DNA from: Paraburkholderia tuberum STM678
GTDB lineage: Bacteria > Pseudomonadota > Gammaproteobacteria > Burkholderiales > Burkholderiaceae
Reading direction: 5' to 3'
Assembly (NCBI RefSeq): GCF_902833905.1
Contig: NZ_CADFGP010000008.1
Coordinates: 63,608-127,607, forward strand
DNA: 64,000 bases
Below the pieces are notes generated by a model, which saw only the letters and a list, made by a program, of their open reading frames with translations, had not been told where the DNA came from and made no database searches. Below are positions 42,962-51,722 of this stretch, piece after piece. The stretch's first letter is position 1. Every line of letters starts with the position of its first letter. Position numbers and translations under genes: made by a program.

Positions 42962-44215
42962 ATGGAAAATCCCCAACAACCCCTCGAACCGGCGACCGGC
43001 CCGTTAGCCGGTGTCCGCGTGATCGACCTGACCATCAACGTGCTCGGTCCGGTCGCCACGCAGCTACTCGGCGACATGGGCGCGGACGTCATCAAGATCG
43101 AACCGCCCGAAGGCGACCAGAACCGCAAGAATGGCCCTGGCCGCAACCCCGACATGGCAGTGTTCTATACGATCATGAACCGCAACAAGCGCAGCGTGAT
43201 CCTGAACCTGAAGCAGGCCGAATGCCGCGAAGCGCTGCTCAAGCTCGTCGAGACCGCCGACGTCATCGTGCACAGCATGCGCCCGAGTGCCGCCGAGCGC
43301 CTCGGCATCGACTATGAAACCGTGCGGGCGCGCAACCCACGCATCGTGTACGCATCGGGTGCCGGCTATCGAATCGACGGACCATACAAGGACCGCCCCG
43401 CTTTCGACGACGTGATTCAGGGCGAAACCGGCATTGCCGCGATGAACCGCGACACGGACGGCTCGCCGCGATACTTCCCCACCGTGATCGTCGACAAGTT
43501 CTGCGGCTACGTGCTGGCGTCGTCGATCGGCATGGCGCTCTATCACCGCGAGCGGACCGGCGTCGGCCAGCTCGTCCATGTGCCGATGTTCGAAACGATG
43601 CTGCAATTCAATCTGTTCGAGCATCTTTGGGAAGGTGCGCTGGGCTCCAATGACGGAACCGGACTGGGCTATCCGCGCATGTTCTCGCCGCACCGCCGGC
43701 CCTACGCGACAAAAGACGGGCATATCTGCCTGCTCGCCGTGAATAACGAGCAATGGCGCCGCGTGCTGTGCGCAATCGGTGCAGCGCATCTGCTCGACGA
43801 CCCGCGCTTCCAGCACATGGCCGAGCGTATGCGCAACATCAGCGAGCTGTATCGCATCGTCGGCGACGCCATCCGCAACAAGACGACTGCGGAATGGAAT
43901 GCGATCTTCGCCTCGGCGGACGTGCCGCACGGTCCCGTGCGCGACCTGAAAGACCTGATGCACGACGCGTACATCAAGGAGACCGGGTTCTTCCAGCGCT
44001 TCGAGCACCCGACCGAAGGCGACATGGTCATGACCTCGATACCGGTGCACTTCTCCGAGTCGCCCGGCAACGTTCGCTATCTGCCGCCGAATCTCGGCGA
44101 GCACAGCATCCAGGTTCTGGTCGAAGCGGGATATAGCGCGGACGAAGCGAGCGCGCTCCTCGCCCGGGCCACAGGAAGGGGCGAAGCCGTATCGGAAGCG
44201 CTGAGCAAGGATTAA
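42962..44215 (+). CDS. Family III CoA-transferase
   Basis: A 417-residue protein starting 2 bp after MaoC. The N-terminal motif GPLAGVRVIDLTINVLGPVA and the catalytic-Asp segment RPAFDDVIQGETGIA identify family III (formyl-CoA/carnitine CoA-transferase type). IVDKFCGYVLASSIGMALY matches the conserved core. It would move CoA between an acyl-CoA and a free acid, saving ATP at entry of the cyclic acid, perhaps using the ring-opened dicarboxyl-CoA as donor (inference). It lacks the full AMACR triad, unlike the homologue at 34716. Confidence 0.85.
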   Translation: MENPQQPLEPATGPLAGVRVIDLTINVLGPVATQLLGDMGADVIKIEPPEGDQNRKNGPGRNPDMAVFYTIMNRNKRSVILNLKQAECREALLKLVETADVIVHSMRPSAAERLGIDYETVRARNPRIVYASGAGYRIDGPYKDRPAFDDVIQGETGIAAMNRDTDGSPRYFPTVIVDKFCGYVLASSIGMALYHRERTGVGQLVHVPMFETMLQFNLFEHLWEGALGSNDGTGLGYPRMFSPHRRPYATKDGHICLLAVNNEQWRRVLCAIGAAHLLDDPRFQHMAERMRNISELYRIVGDAIRNKTTAEWNAIFASADVPHGPVRDLKDLMHDAYIKETGFFQRFEHPTEGDMVMTSIPVHFSESPGNVRYLPPNLGEHSIQVLVEAGYSADEASALLARATGRGEAVSEALSKD

Positions 44216-44253
44216 CTGGCGCGGCAGCGCCTCGCACATCACGGAGGGAATCA

Positions 44254-45018
44254 ATGAAGGGGCTCAAGGAGAAGGTCGTCGTCGTCACTGGCGCGGCAGG
44301 TGGGATCGGAACCGCCATCAGCAGACGATTCGGCGACGAAGGTTCGACCGTCGCGCTGTTCGACCTGAACGAAGAAGGCGCCGTGCGTGTCGCGGCGGAA
44401 ATCGAGGCGGCGGGCGGCAAGGCGCGAGCCTACCGCGTCGACATCACGGATCACGAAGGTGTGCATGCTGCGGTGGCAAGAGTCGAGAAAGAACTGGGAC
44501 CGATCGAGGTTCTCGTGAACAACGCCGGCTGGGACATGGGTGCGTTCTTCCTGCAAACCGAGAAACCGTTCTGGGACAAGGTGGTGGCGATCAATCTGTA
44601 CGGACCGCTGAACATGCACCACGCCGTGCTGCGACGGATGGCCGAACGTGGCCGTGGCCGCGTCGTCAACATCTCGTCGGATGCGGGACGCGTGGGCTCC
44701 TCGATGGAAGCGGTGTACTCGTTCTGCAAAGGCGGCCTCATCGCCTTCACGAAGACGATGGCACGCGAAATGGCCCGCCAGATGATTCCCGTCAACGTCG
44801 TTTGCCCCGGCCCGACCGCGACCCCGCTTCTCGACAACCTCGCGCAGGGCGAGAAAGGCGAGCGCATCAAGGCCGCCCTCGTGAAGGCCGTGCCGTTCGG
44901 CCGCATGGGCGAACCTGGCGACATCCCGGGCGTGGTGGCCTTTCTCGCGAGTGACGACGCCGCGTTCATCAGCGGTCAGGTCATCAGCGTGTCGGGCGGT
45001 CTGACGATGGCTGGATAA
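44254..45018 (+). CDS. BadH-like 2-hydroxycyclohexanecarboxyl-CoA dehydrogenase (SDR)
   Basis: A 254-residue SDR with GGAGG ahead of the ATG. TGAAGGIG is at 12-19, Ser141/142, Tyr155 and Lys159 are the catalytic set, and Asp37 suggests NAD. The segments VNNAGWDMGAFF, LNMHHAVLRRM, ISSDAGRVGSSMEAVYSFCKGG, and the C-terminus ISVSGGLTMAG closely follow BadH as I know it. It would oxidise the 2-hydroxycyclic acyl-CoA to the 2-oxo compound that the BadI-like enzyme encoded next cleaves. The immediate badI neighbour strengthens the call. The real ring may be substituted. Confidence 0.85.
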   Translation: MKGLKEKVVVVTGAAGGIGTAISRRFGDEGSTVALFDLNEEGAVRVAAEIEAAGGKARAYRVDITDHEGVHAAVARVEKELGPIEVLVNNAGWDMGAFFLQTEKPFWDKVVAINLYGPLNMHHAVLRRMAERGRGRVVNISSDAGRVGSSMEAVYSFCKGGLIAFTKTMAREMARQMIPVNVVCPGPTATPLLDNLAQGEKGERIKAALVKAVPFGRMGEPGDIPGVVAFLASDDAAFISGQVISVSGGLTMAG

Positions 45019-45061
45019 ACGGCTCCGCGAACGCAATCAACCAACAACATTGGAATACGAC

Positions 45062-45838
45062 ATGGAATTCAAGGACATCGGCTATCAGGAGGCGGACGGG
45101 GTCGCGACGATCACCATCAATCGCCCGAAGGTGTACAACGCATTCAGCGCCAACACCGTTGAGGAACTCATCAAGGCCTTCGGCGCCGCGGGATGGAACA
45201 AGGATATCGGCGTCGTGGTGCTCACTGGCGCCGGCGACAAGGCGTTCTGCACGGGCGGCGACCAGTCCGGCGACGGCTACAACGGGCGCGGCACCGTCGG
45301 TCTGCCGATCGAGGAACTGCAAAGCATCATCCGCGACATTCCGAAGCCCGTGATCGCACGCGTGAACGGCTATGCAATCGGCGGCGGCAACGTGCTGGTG
45401 ACGCTCTGCGATCTCGCCATCGCTGCCGAGACCGCGGTCTTCGGTCAGGTCGGCCCGAAGGTCGGGTCGGTCGATCCGGGCTTCGGCACCGCCTACCTCG
45501 CGCGCATCGTCGGCGAGAAGCGCGCGCGCGAAATCTGGTACCTGTGCCGCAAATACAGCGCTAAACAGGCGCTCGACTGGGGTCTCATCAACGCCGTCGT
45601 GCCCGCGGAACAACTCGACGCCGAAACGAAGAAGTGGTGCGACGAGATTCTGCAGATGAGCCCCACCGCTATTGCGCTCGCCAAGCGCTCGTTCAATATC
45701 GATACCGAGAACATCCGCGGCATCGGCGCGTTCGCGATGCAGGCGCTTGCGATGTACTACGACACCGACGAATCGAAGGAAGGCGGCAATGCGTTCCGCG
45801 AAAAGCGCAAGCCGGAGTTTCGCAAGTACGTGAAGTGA
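45062..45838 (+). CDS. BadI-like 2-ketocyclohexanecarboxyl-CoA hydrolase
   Basis: From the ATG at 45062 the protein has 258 residues, close to R. palustris BadI. Motifs typical of BadI and MenB within the crotonase family are GAGDKAFCTGGDQSGDG, NGRGTVGLPIEELQ, NGYAIGGGNVLVTLCD and FGQVGPKVGSVDPGFGTAYLAR with the conserved Asp138, and the end DTDESKEGGNAFREKRKPEF. BadI hydrolytically opens the ring of 2-oxocyclohexanecarboxyl-CoA to pimeloyl-CoA. MenB (naphthoate synthase) is the closest alternative, but the neighbouring BadH-like gene and absence of men genes favour ring cleavage. Confidence 0.88.
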   Translation: MEFKDIGYQEADGVATITINRPKVYNAFSANTVEELIKAFGAAGWNKDIGVVVLTGAGDKAFCTGGDQSGDGYNGRGTVGLPIEELQSIIRDIPKPVIARVNGYAIGGGNVLVTLCDLAIAAETAVFGQVGPKVGSVDPGFGTAYLARIVGEKRAREIWYLCRKYSAKQALDWGLINAVVPAEQLDAETKKWCDEILQMSPTAIALAKRSFNIDTENIRGIGAFAMQALAMYYDTDESKEGGNAFREKRKPEFRKYVK

Positions 45839-45906
45839 CCGGCGGAAATGCCGGCAGGGCGACGCTCAGCGTCGGCGTCGTCCTTTGCGCATACGCGCGC
45901 CGAAGT

Positions 45907-46971
45907 TCAGTATTTGCGGAAGTTCACGCCGACACGCGTGCCAAGCCCCGGGAGCCGGTTGATGGGGCGGCTGCCATGCTCCGGGGCGGCTTCGCCCCAT
46001 GCGAACCACACGTCAGGCTCGCGCGCATCGCCCACGCGCCGCCAGCGGCCGTCCACCTGCGGATTCCTGAGCGTCCCGAGACCGACCAGACGCCCGCGCG
46101 GATCGGGCATGAACTCCCACTCTTCGCCGAACGCTGAATAACGGATGCCTTCCTGCCAATACCCATTCGCGCCGAAATCGATGGTGCCCGTCACGTCATA
46201 GGTAAAGCGCACCTCGCCCTTCTCGTTGCCGAGAATCGCGAAGCCGAACATGTCGTTACCGAGCGTGAAGTGCCCGAAGTCGATGCTGCCATCCTTATAA
46301 CGCGTCGCCCACGTGTACCAGACGAGTTCCAGCTTCTCCTGCACCAGCGCATCTTTCGTCTTGTAGATCTCGCCGCCCTCGTACATATGGATCGGATCGA
46401 AGCCGATCATGCCGCGTACCTTCTTTCCGAGTATCGTCCCTTCCATCTCGAAGATGTTCGCGACGTAGTACATGCCCGCGTCGCGGCCCGGCAGATACCA
46501 GTGCATGCCGGGCTTGACGAGCTTGCCCTTGATATCCATGCCGTTCTCTTCGTACCAGCTGCAATCCTCGGGCGTCCAGCTGACGTGAAAGCGATTGCCG
46601 GGCGCCTGCGGGTGGCTTCGCCAGTGGATGCGCTCCTCTTCGAGCGTTCTTGCGAATCCATCGTTCGGCACCGATTCCTTGCCTACCGGATGCATATGCA
46701 TGCCGTCGTCGTGGCCGAGCGTCGTGCACAGGTAGAAACGCCGCCGCGTGTCCTTCGCGTCGGTCCGCAGGCCAGCGGGAATCCGCCGCATCGGGCAATA
46801 GATCTCGCCATCCTCGTCGCGCAGCGTTCCCCACAGGTAGAGCGCTTCGGGCGGCATGCCGAAGTAGGCGCGGTTGGACAGCATGTCCTCGATGGTGGGC
46901 TCGAAGGCGCTGACAAGAGGCTGCCAGCCAAAGTCGCCGCGGCGCGGCACGGATAGTTTGGTGTCGCTCAT
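45907..46971 (-). CDS. Protein of unknown function, possible lipocalin-like fold
   Basis: The ATG at 46971 (MSDTKLSVPRRGDFGW) gives 354 residues. I do not recognise a characterised family with confidence. It is rich in Trp, Tyr, Gly and beta-like segments (FHVSWTPEDCSWYEENG, MHWYLPGRDAGMYYV, MIGFDPIHMYEGGEIY, IDFGHFTLGNDMFGFAILG), which recalls lipocalin-like proteins of the CrtC/AttH kind sometimes found in steroid and terpenoid clusters. No signal peptide is obvious. It is divergent from the GntR regulator and shares an upstream region with a GAACGACGTTC site, so it probably belongs to the regulon. Confidence 0.7.
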   Translation of the reverse strand: MSDTKLSVPRRGDFGWQPLVSAFEPTIEDMLSNRAYFGMPPEALYLWGTLRDEDGEIYCPMRRIPAGLRTDAKDTRRRFYLCTTLGHDDGMHMHPVGKESVPNDGFARTLEEERIHWRSHPQAPGNRFHVSWTPEDCSWYEENGMDIKGKLVKPGMHWYLPGRDAGMYYVANIFEMEGTILGKKVRGMIGFDPIHMYEGGEIYKTKDALVQEKLELVWYTWATRYKDGSIDFGHFTLGNDMFGFAILGNEKGEVRFTYDVTGTIDFGANGYWQEGIRYSAFGEEWEFMPDPRGRLVGLGTLRNPQVDGRWRRVGDAREPDVWFAWGEAAPEHGSRPINRLPGLGTRVGVNFRKY

Positions 46972-47240
46972 GGTCGTTACACCCGTCACGATGGTGAAGT
47001 GGTTGGAGCGGCTCACTATAGGTATCCTCGCGCGTGGCTGAAAACCGGTCGATCCGCTCGTCTGGCCACGAGCACGCCCGGCGCGCGATCAGCACAGGGG
47101 CACAGGAGCTAACGTATTGATTTACCGGCTTTCTCCGCGGTCCGGAAACGCGCGCTGCCTGCGCGCACGAAAGCTTCGTTACATGTAACGATCATGTGCG
47201 ATATATTGAACGACGTTCGCCTTTAATACTGATCCCGGAC
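46972..47240. promoter_or_regulatory. Divergent regulatory region with two different palindromes
   Basis: This 269-bp gap separates the unknown 354-residue protein from the GntR gene. It contains a perfect 14-bp palindrome CGTTACATGTAACG (47177-47190) and an exact GAACGACGTTC (47208-47218), only 18 bp apart. The first could be the operator of the GntR protein itself, the second that of the shared regulon; both overlap the likely promoters. Confidence 0.6.
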
Positions 47241-48176
47241 ATGCCAAAGTCGTCTGCCGAACGCGTCGCCGCTTATCGCACCCGCAAGAAGGCCGAAGGC
47301 ATGGTGAGCCTGACACTGGTCGTCCCGGCAGCCGACGTCGCCCTCTTCAGCCAGTTCGCCGCGCAACGCCGCGAAAAGCTGCGCGACAACATGCATCCTG
47401 GCCAAGCCACGCGCCAGCAGTGGCTCTCGATGCTGGCCGCGATGACGCCTGCGCTGCCCCCAACTGCCGAGTCGCGCCGCAAGCGCAATGCGATCGGCGC
47501 ACCGATCACGCGCGCGCAGACGCTCTTCATGGCGCTGCTGAAACACATCATCGATCTGGGATGGCCGGCAGGACTACCGCTCGGCTCCGAGCAGGAATTG
47601 ATGAAGGTCCATGGAGTAAGTCGCGCTGCGTTGCGCGGAGCGATCCGCTTGCTCGAGCACCACTGCATCGTGAGGGTGCAGCGCGGCACCGCAGGCGCCG
47701 TGATCGTCGCCCAGCCGGACCTGAGCGTGACGATGCAGGCAGTCAGCGTCTATCTGGAGTATGCGGGCATCGCGCCGCGCGATATTCTCGCGACGCGCCG
47801 CACGCTCGAACTGGCCGTCCTGGATCTCGTCATCGAACGGCTCGACCATGAAGGTGAGCGACGCGTGCACGACCAGGTTCAGGCCGAGGCGCCACTCGAC
47901 GGTCGTGCCGGCGCCGATGAGTTGCTGCGATTTCATTTCCTGCTCGCTGAACTTTGCGGCGATCCCGCACTGCGTCTCTTCGACGGCATCGCACTGCAAC
48001 TTGCCGATGCGCATTCCACGTTTCATCGGCGCAGCCGAACGGACCGCGACCGCGTCGTGGCGAGGATCAAGGAATACCATCGCGAGATCGCGCGCGCGAT
48101 CATTGCCCGCGATAAAGAGCAGGCTCGCCGGCAAATGGCCGACTACATCGCGGGGATCAGGACGTGGCTGGAGTAG
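47241..48176 (+). CDS. GntR-family regulator (FCD/FadR type) with N-terminal extension
   Basis: From the ATG at 47241 the protein has 311 residues. Residues 1-95 form a basic extension (SSAERVAAYRTRKKAEGMV, then a predicted helical stretch FAAQRREKLRDN). The winged helix follows at about 95-160: LPLGSEQELMKVHGVSRAALRGAIRLLEHHCIVRV. The C-terminal FCD domain contains ELLRFHFLLAELCGDPALRLF and KEYHREIARAIIARDKEQARRQM, with metal/ligand-binding His residues. It probably senses an acidic or CoA-linked intermediate. It is convergent with the FMN-enzyme gene and divergent from the unknown protein gene, which is its most likely target. Confidence 0.83.
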   Translation: MPKSSAERVAAYRTRKKAEGMVSLTLVVPAADVALFSQFAAQRREKLRDNMHPGQATRQQWLSMLAAMTPALPPTAESRRKRNAIGAPITRAQTLFMALLKHIIDLGWPAGLPLGSEQELMKVHGVSRAALRGAIRLLEHHCIVRVQRGTAGAVIVAQPDLSVTMQAVSVYLEYAGIAPRDILATRRTLELAVLDLVIERLDHEGERRVHDQVQAEAPLDGRAGADELLRFHFLLAELCGDPALRLFDGIALQLADAHSTFHRRSRTDRDRVVARIKEYHREIARAIIARDKEQARRQMADYIAGIRTWLE

Positions 48177-48243
48177 CGGCCGCGCTGCGCTTGCGTGTTC
48201 GCCTCAACGATCACCGATCCCGATCCGTCGCCGTGCTAGCCAT

Positions 48244-49236
48244 CTACGGCGTCAGCGTGCTCAGCCGGTTCGACGCCGCCACCGCGTCGTCGATCATCTC
48301 GTCGAAAATTGCCTCGACCTTCCTGACCGCGTCGGCAAACACCGCGGCATGCCCATAGTCGATCATGCCCTTGCGCGTGTCGCCGGTCACGTAAGCCTGG
48401 TGCGCGAGTGCGCCCATCACGTGAGGGCGGAACCGCTCGAACTCGCTCACCTGCGCGCGATCCAGTTCCATGACCGCCTCGGCGCTCTCGTTGCGCAGCA
48501 CACGGTGATGATCGCGAATCGCAGACTTGACCACGACGCTTTCGCTGCCGTCGCCCGCCACCACTTTGGCCTTGACTTCAGGATGAATCCACAGCTCCTC
48601 GGCGACCATCATGCGCGTGCCCATGATGACCGCGTCGGCGCCCATCGCCAGCACGCCCGCAAGCTGCCGCCCGGTGCCGATGCCACCGCCGATCACAACC
48701 GGCAAGCCAATCTCCCGCGGCGCCTGCGCGGCCTGCACGATGCTACCGATCTGGTAGATGCCCGGATGGCCGCCGCACTCATTGCCGACGACGATCACAC
48801 CGTCGACGCCCATCCGCACCGCCGTATGTGCATAGCGCACAGCGGGCACCTTGTGCAAAACCTTGATGCCCGCCTCCTTGAGCAACGGCACGACCGCTTC
48901 GGGGCTCGCACCGGCGGTCTCCACGCAGGCAACGTTCTCTTCGATCAGAATGCGGATCTGTTGCTTGACGCGCTCCACTCCGCCCGCTTGCCGCGATATG
49001 TAGAGATTGACGCCGAAATTCTTTGCACCGGTGAGTTCACGACAGGTGCGCAACTCGTTGCGGAATTCGTCGGAATCAGGAAAGCCCGCGCCGACGATAA
49101 AGCCCATGCCGCCTGCGTTGACGACGGCCGCGACATACCGTGCGTCGGACACGCGCGGCCCAAGACCGCCGCAAAGTATCGGGTGACGAATGCCGAGCAG
49201 ATCGGTGATTCGCGTCCTGAACATCTGGGGGCGCAC
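48244..49236 (-). CDS. FMN-dependent nitronate monooxygenase-like enzyme (IpdC-like reductase candidate)
   Basis: A 330-residue TIM-barrel FMN protein. I keep the GTG at 49236, with GGAGG upstream; the ATG at 49224 is an alternative. Motifs: LLGIRHPILCGGLGPRVSD, VGADGVIV-like MGVDGVIVVGNECGGHPG, VVIGGGIGTGRQLAGVLAMGADAVIMGTRMM. The family includes nitronate monooxygenases but also IpdC, an FMN enzyme of steroid ring C/D degradation in Mycobacterium. As last gene of an operon with CoA ligase, acyl-CoA dehydrogenases, crotonases and SDR, an IpdC-like redox role on a CoA intermediate is more plausible than nitronate oxidation. Confidence 0.82.
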   Translation of the reverse strand: MRPQMFRTRITDLLGIRHPILCGGLGPRVSDARYVAAVVNAGGMGFIVGAGFPDSDEFRNELRTCRELTGAKNFGVNLYISRQAGGVERVKQQIRILIEENVACVETAGASPEAVVPLLKEAGIKVLHKVPAVRYAHTAVRMGVDGVIVVGNECGGHPGIYQIGSIVQAAQAPREIGLPVVIGGGIGTGRQLAGVLAMGADAVIMGTRMMVAEELWIHPEVKAKVVAGDGSESVVVKSAIRDHHRVLRNESAEAVMELDRAQVSEFERFRPHVMGALAHQAYVTGDTRKGMIDYGHAAVFADAVRKVEAIFDEMIDDAVAASNRLSTLTP

Positions 49237-49257
49237 GATGTCCTTCCCTCCTGCAGG

Positions 49258-50037
49258 TCAGCGAAACGAGATCGTGTGGCCGCCATCCACCGCGATCGTC
49301 TGGCCGTTGATATAGCCGCCCGAACGCGATGCGAGCATCACGGCTAGCCCGGCGATCTCGTCGACCTCGCCGAAGCGCTGTGATGGATTGCGACCGCGGT
49401 ACCATTCGACCATCGCCTCGTCCTCCCATTGCGATCGCGCCATCTCGGTCTTGAAGGTGCCAGGCGCGATGCAATTGGCAGTGACGCCCTTTGCGGCGAA
49501 TTCCATCGCGAGGTTTCTCACGAGCTGCATGTCGGCGGCTTTGGTGAGCCCGTAGGTTCCCGTCACGGCATCGCCGAACAGGCCAACCACGGATGCCACC
49601 GAAATAAAGCGCCCATAGCCACGCTCGATCATGCCGGGCACGGTCATCTGCGCGAGCCAGATATTGCTCTGGACGTTGACCTGCATGAACTTGTTGAACG
49701 TTTCGTCTTGCAGATCGAGTGCCGAGCCTATCCACGGGTGAATCGCCGCATTGGCCATCACGATGTCGACCCTGCCCCACTCGCCGTTCGCCGCAGCCAC
49801 GAGACCTTGCAACTCCGCTTTTCGGCTGATGTTGCAGGCAAACGGCAAGGCCACCCGAGTTCCGACCTTTTCGTTGATGGCTTGCGCGGTGGTTTCGCAG
49901 GCGTCGGCGTTACGGCCTGAAACGACGACTTTGGCGCCGTGTTCCGCCATGCCGAGCGCACTGGCATAGCCGATGCCGCGACTCGATCCGGTGACGATTG
50001 CGACCTTGTCCGTGAGGTCAAAAAGCGATGAGCGCAT
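49258..50037 (-). CDS. Short-chain dehydrogenase/reductase (SDR)
   Basis: The ATG at 50037 (MRSSLFDLTDKVAIVTG), with GGAG 5 bp upstream, gives 259 residues. TGSSRGIG marks the cofactor loop near residue 17; VSGRNA after the second strand suggests NADP. The active site is in SVASVVGLFGDAVTGTYGLTKAAD, with Tyr-x3-Lys as YGLTK. It is 21 bp before the FMN-enzyme gene. In the steroid ring C/D pathway an SDR (IpdF) acts near IpdC; the same neighbourhood here suggests a hydroxyacyl-CoA dehydrogenase, but that is inference. Confidence 0.85.
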   Translation of the reverse strand: MRSSLFDLTDKVAIVTGSSRGIGYASALGMAEHGAKVVVSGRNADACETTAQAINEKVGTRVALPFACNISRKAELQGLVAAANGEWGRVDIVMANAAIHPWIGSALDLQDETFNKFMQVNVQSNIWLAQMTVPGMIERGYGRFISVASVVGLFGDAVTGTYGLTKAADMQLVRNLAMEFAAKGVTANCIAPGTFKTEMARSQWEDEAMVEWYRGRNPSQRFGEVDEIAGLAVMLASRSGGYINGQTIAVDGGHTISFR

Positions 50038-50092
50038 ACGTACTCCGCAGAAAAGGAGGCTTGTCGATGAAAGCAAGGTTCACCGGTCAGGA

Positions 50093-50887
50093 TCAGGCTT
50101 GCTTGCGTTTCTGCTGGGCGATGAACGCCGACGCGATCTCGTGATGCTCGTCGCTGAGCGTCGCCTCCAGTTGGCGTGCGAGGGTCGTGTCGAGCATCTG
50201 GGCCGCACTGCGATGGAGATGCAGGTTCATCAGCTTCTTGGTTTCGCGCAGTGCGTGGCGCGGTTGCTTGAGCAGCTTTTGCGCAAGAGTCATAGCCTCT
50301 TCCATCAGCTTGTCGGGTTCGACAACGCGATTGGCCAGACCGAAATCAACGGCTTGCTGCGCTGTGATGCGATCTCCAGTAAAGATCAGTTCTTTCGCCC
50401 GCAGCAGACTCGTATAGAGCGGCCACGACACGGAGATCCCATCTCCGACGACGAGACCAATGTTGATATGCGGCTCGGCGAGAAAAGACTTCTCCGACAT
50501 CAGAACGATATCGCATAGCGTAGCCATCGTCGCGCCCCAACCGACGGCTGGCCCGTTGACGGCAGCAATCAGAGGAATCGGCACGTCGATGAAACCGTGG
50601 ATCGTTTGCCGCGCGTTCTCTTGCACGCTGCGCGCAAAATCGGGGTCGTCGAGCGTCTTGACGAAGTGATTCATGTCTCCGCCGGCGCTGAACGCCCTTC
50701 CCGCACCGGTGAGAATCCCGACGCGCGCCTCGGGATCCGAGGCTAGCGCAGCAAACAGCTTGGGGTAACTGAAGAGCATCTCGGTGGTCGACGCGTTCAG
50801 ATCGTCTGGTCGATTGAGCGTAATGATCCGCAGGCCGCCGTCGGCCGTCACCTGAATGTCGTCTGGAAGATCGTAGAGATTTGCCAT
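50093..50887 (-). CDS. Enoyl-CoA hydratase/isomerase (crotonase family)
   Basis: A 264-residue crotonase starting MANLYDLPDDIQVTADGG. The oxyanion motif is GAGRAFSAGGDMNHF, with Ser replacing the usual Cys. NGPAVGWGATMATLCD supplies the second oxyanion NH. The active-site region LAEPHINIGLVVGDGISVSW has Asp rather than Glu at the second acid position. This pattern points to isomerase or hydrolase chemistry as readily as to hydration. It is encoded within the ligase/acyl-CoA dehydrogenase/FMN-enzyme operon. Confidence 0.8.
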   Translation of the reverse strand: MANLYDLPDDIQVTADGGLRIITLNRPDDLNASTTEMLFSYPKLFAALASDPEARVGILTGAGRAFSAGGDMNHFVKTLDDPDFARSVQENARQTIHGFIDVPIPLIAAVNGPAVGWGATMATLCDIVLMSEKSFLAEPHINIGLVVGDGISVSWPLYTSLLRAKELIFTGDRITAQQAVDFGLANRVVEPDKLMEEAMTLAQKLLKQPRHALRETKKLMNLHLHRSAAQMLDTTLARQLEATLSDEHHEIASAFIAQQKRKQA

Positions 50888-50965
50888 GCGAGTCCCCTCA
50901 GGGCGAAATTGTTGATTGAGCCAGCGTCACGGCCCTCGCGTCGCGCGCTTCGCTCAGGCAAGCGA

Positions 50966-51703
50966 TTATTTCCCCACCTGCCACGCCATGCCGCCGCTTT
51001 GCTTTCTTTGCGCCAATGCCGCCTTCTCGATCCGCAACGCCTCTTCCAGCGAAGCCAGCGCACCCTGATCGATCACGCGCTTGACCGTCGTGACGAGCTC
51101 GGGTCGGCGGCTCGCAATCGTCTTCGCTAGTGACGCTGCCCGCTCCATCAGTTGCTCGTGGCTGACCACCTCGTTCACGAGGCCGATGCGCAACGCGGTG
51201 GCCGCGTCAATCGGATCGCTCGTCAAGCTGAACTGCTTCGCCCACCGCGGACCCACGATATACGGCAACCTCGCGGTCATGCCGCCCCCCGCGAGCGCGT
51301 CGATTTTCGTGTGCGTGTCGGCAAAGCGCGCACGCTCGGACGCGATGATGAAATCGCACCCCATTGCAAGTTCCAGCCCGCCTGTAACGGCAGCGCCGTT
51401 GACCGCCGCGATTACCGGCTTGGTGATGCGCGGCCACATATCGATCATGTCCGCGACCCGCGTGCGCGGCGCATCGGGCGCGGAAAAATCATTCAGGTCG
51501 AGCCCAGCACAAAAGGCCGGATCGGCGCCCGTCACGATAAGGACGCGCAGGCTTTGGTCCGCTTCGAAACGATGCAATGCGTCGACCAGCGCTTCGGTCA
51601 ATGCGAGGTTCAGTGCGTTGCGGGCCGCGGGCCGGTTCAGTGTCAACGTGAGAACCGTTCCGTCACTCTGCACGCCGAGCAGATCGGTCGCTTTCGCGTT
51701 CAT
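50966..51703 (-). CDS. Enoyl-CoA hydratase (crotonase family)
   Basis: A 245-residue crotonase, slightly short for the family. The oxyanion motif is GADPAFCAGLDLNDF and the second is NGAAVTGGLELAMGCD. The first catalytic Glu position is not conserved (DTHTKIDALAGGGMTARL), while the general fold is typical of proteins annotated as enoyl-CoA hydratases EchA. It starts 19 bp after the small acyl-CoA dehydrogenase subunit. The C-terminus ends QSGGMAWQVGK without the common KRKPxF tail, which may mean a different oligomer interface. Confidence 0.8.
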   Translation of the reverse strand: MNAKATDLLGVQSDGTVLTLTLNRPAARNALNLALTEALVDALHRFEADQSLRVLIVTGADPAFCAGLDLNDFSAPDAPRTRVADMIDMWPRITKPVIAAVNGAAVTGGLELAMGCDFIIASERARFADTHTKIDALAGGGMTARLPYIVGPRWAKQFSLTSDPIDAATALRIGLVNEVVSHEQLMERAASLAKTIASRRPELVTTVKRVIDQGALASLEEALRIEKAALAQRKQSGGMAWQVGK

Positions 51704-51722
51704 GGCAATGCCTCGAAAGGGT

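Noticed and set aside
45841..45906. Possible hairpins in the convergent gap after the BadI-like gene.
   Set aside because: GC-rich repeats (CCGGC/GCCGG and GACGCT/AGCGTC) are short and give no single clear stem, so no terminator is claimed.
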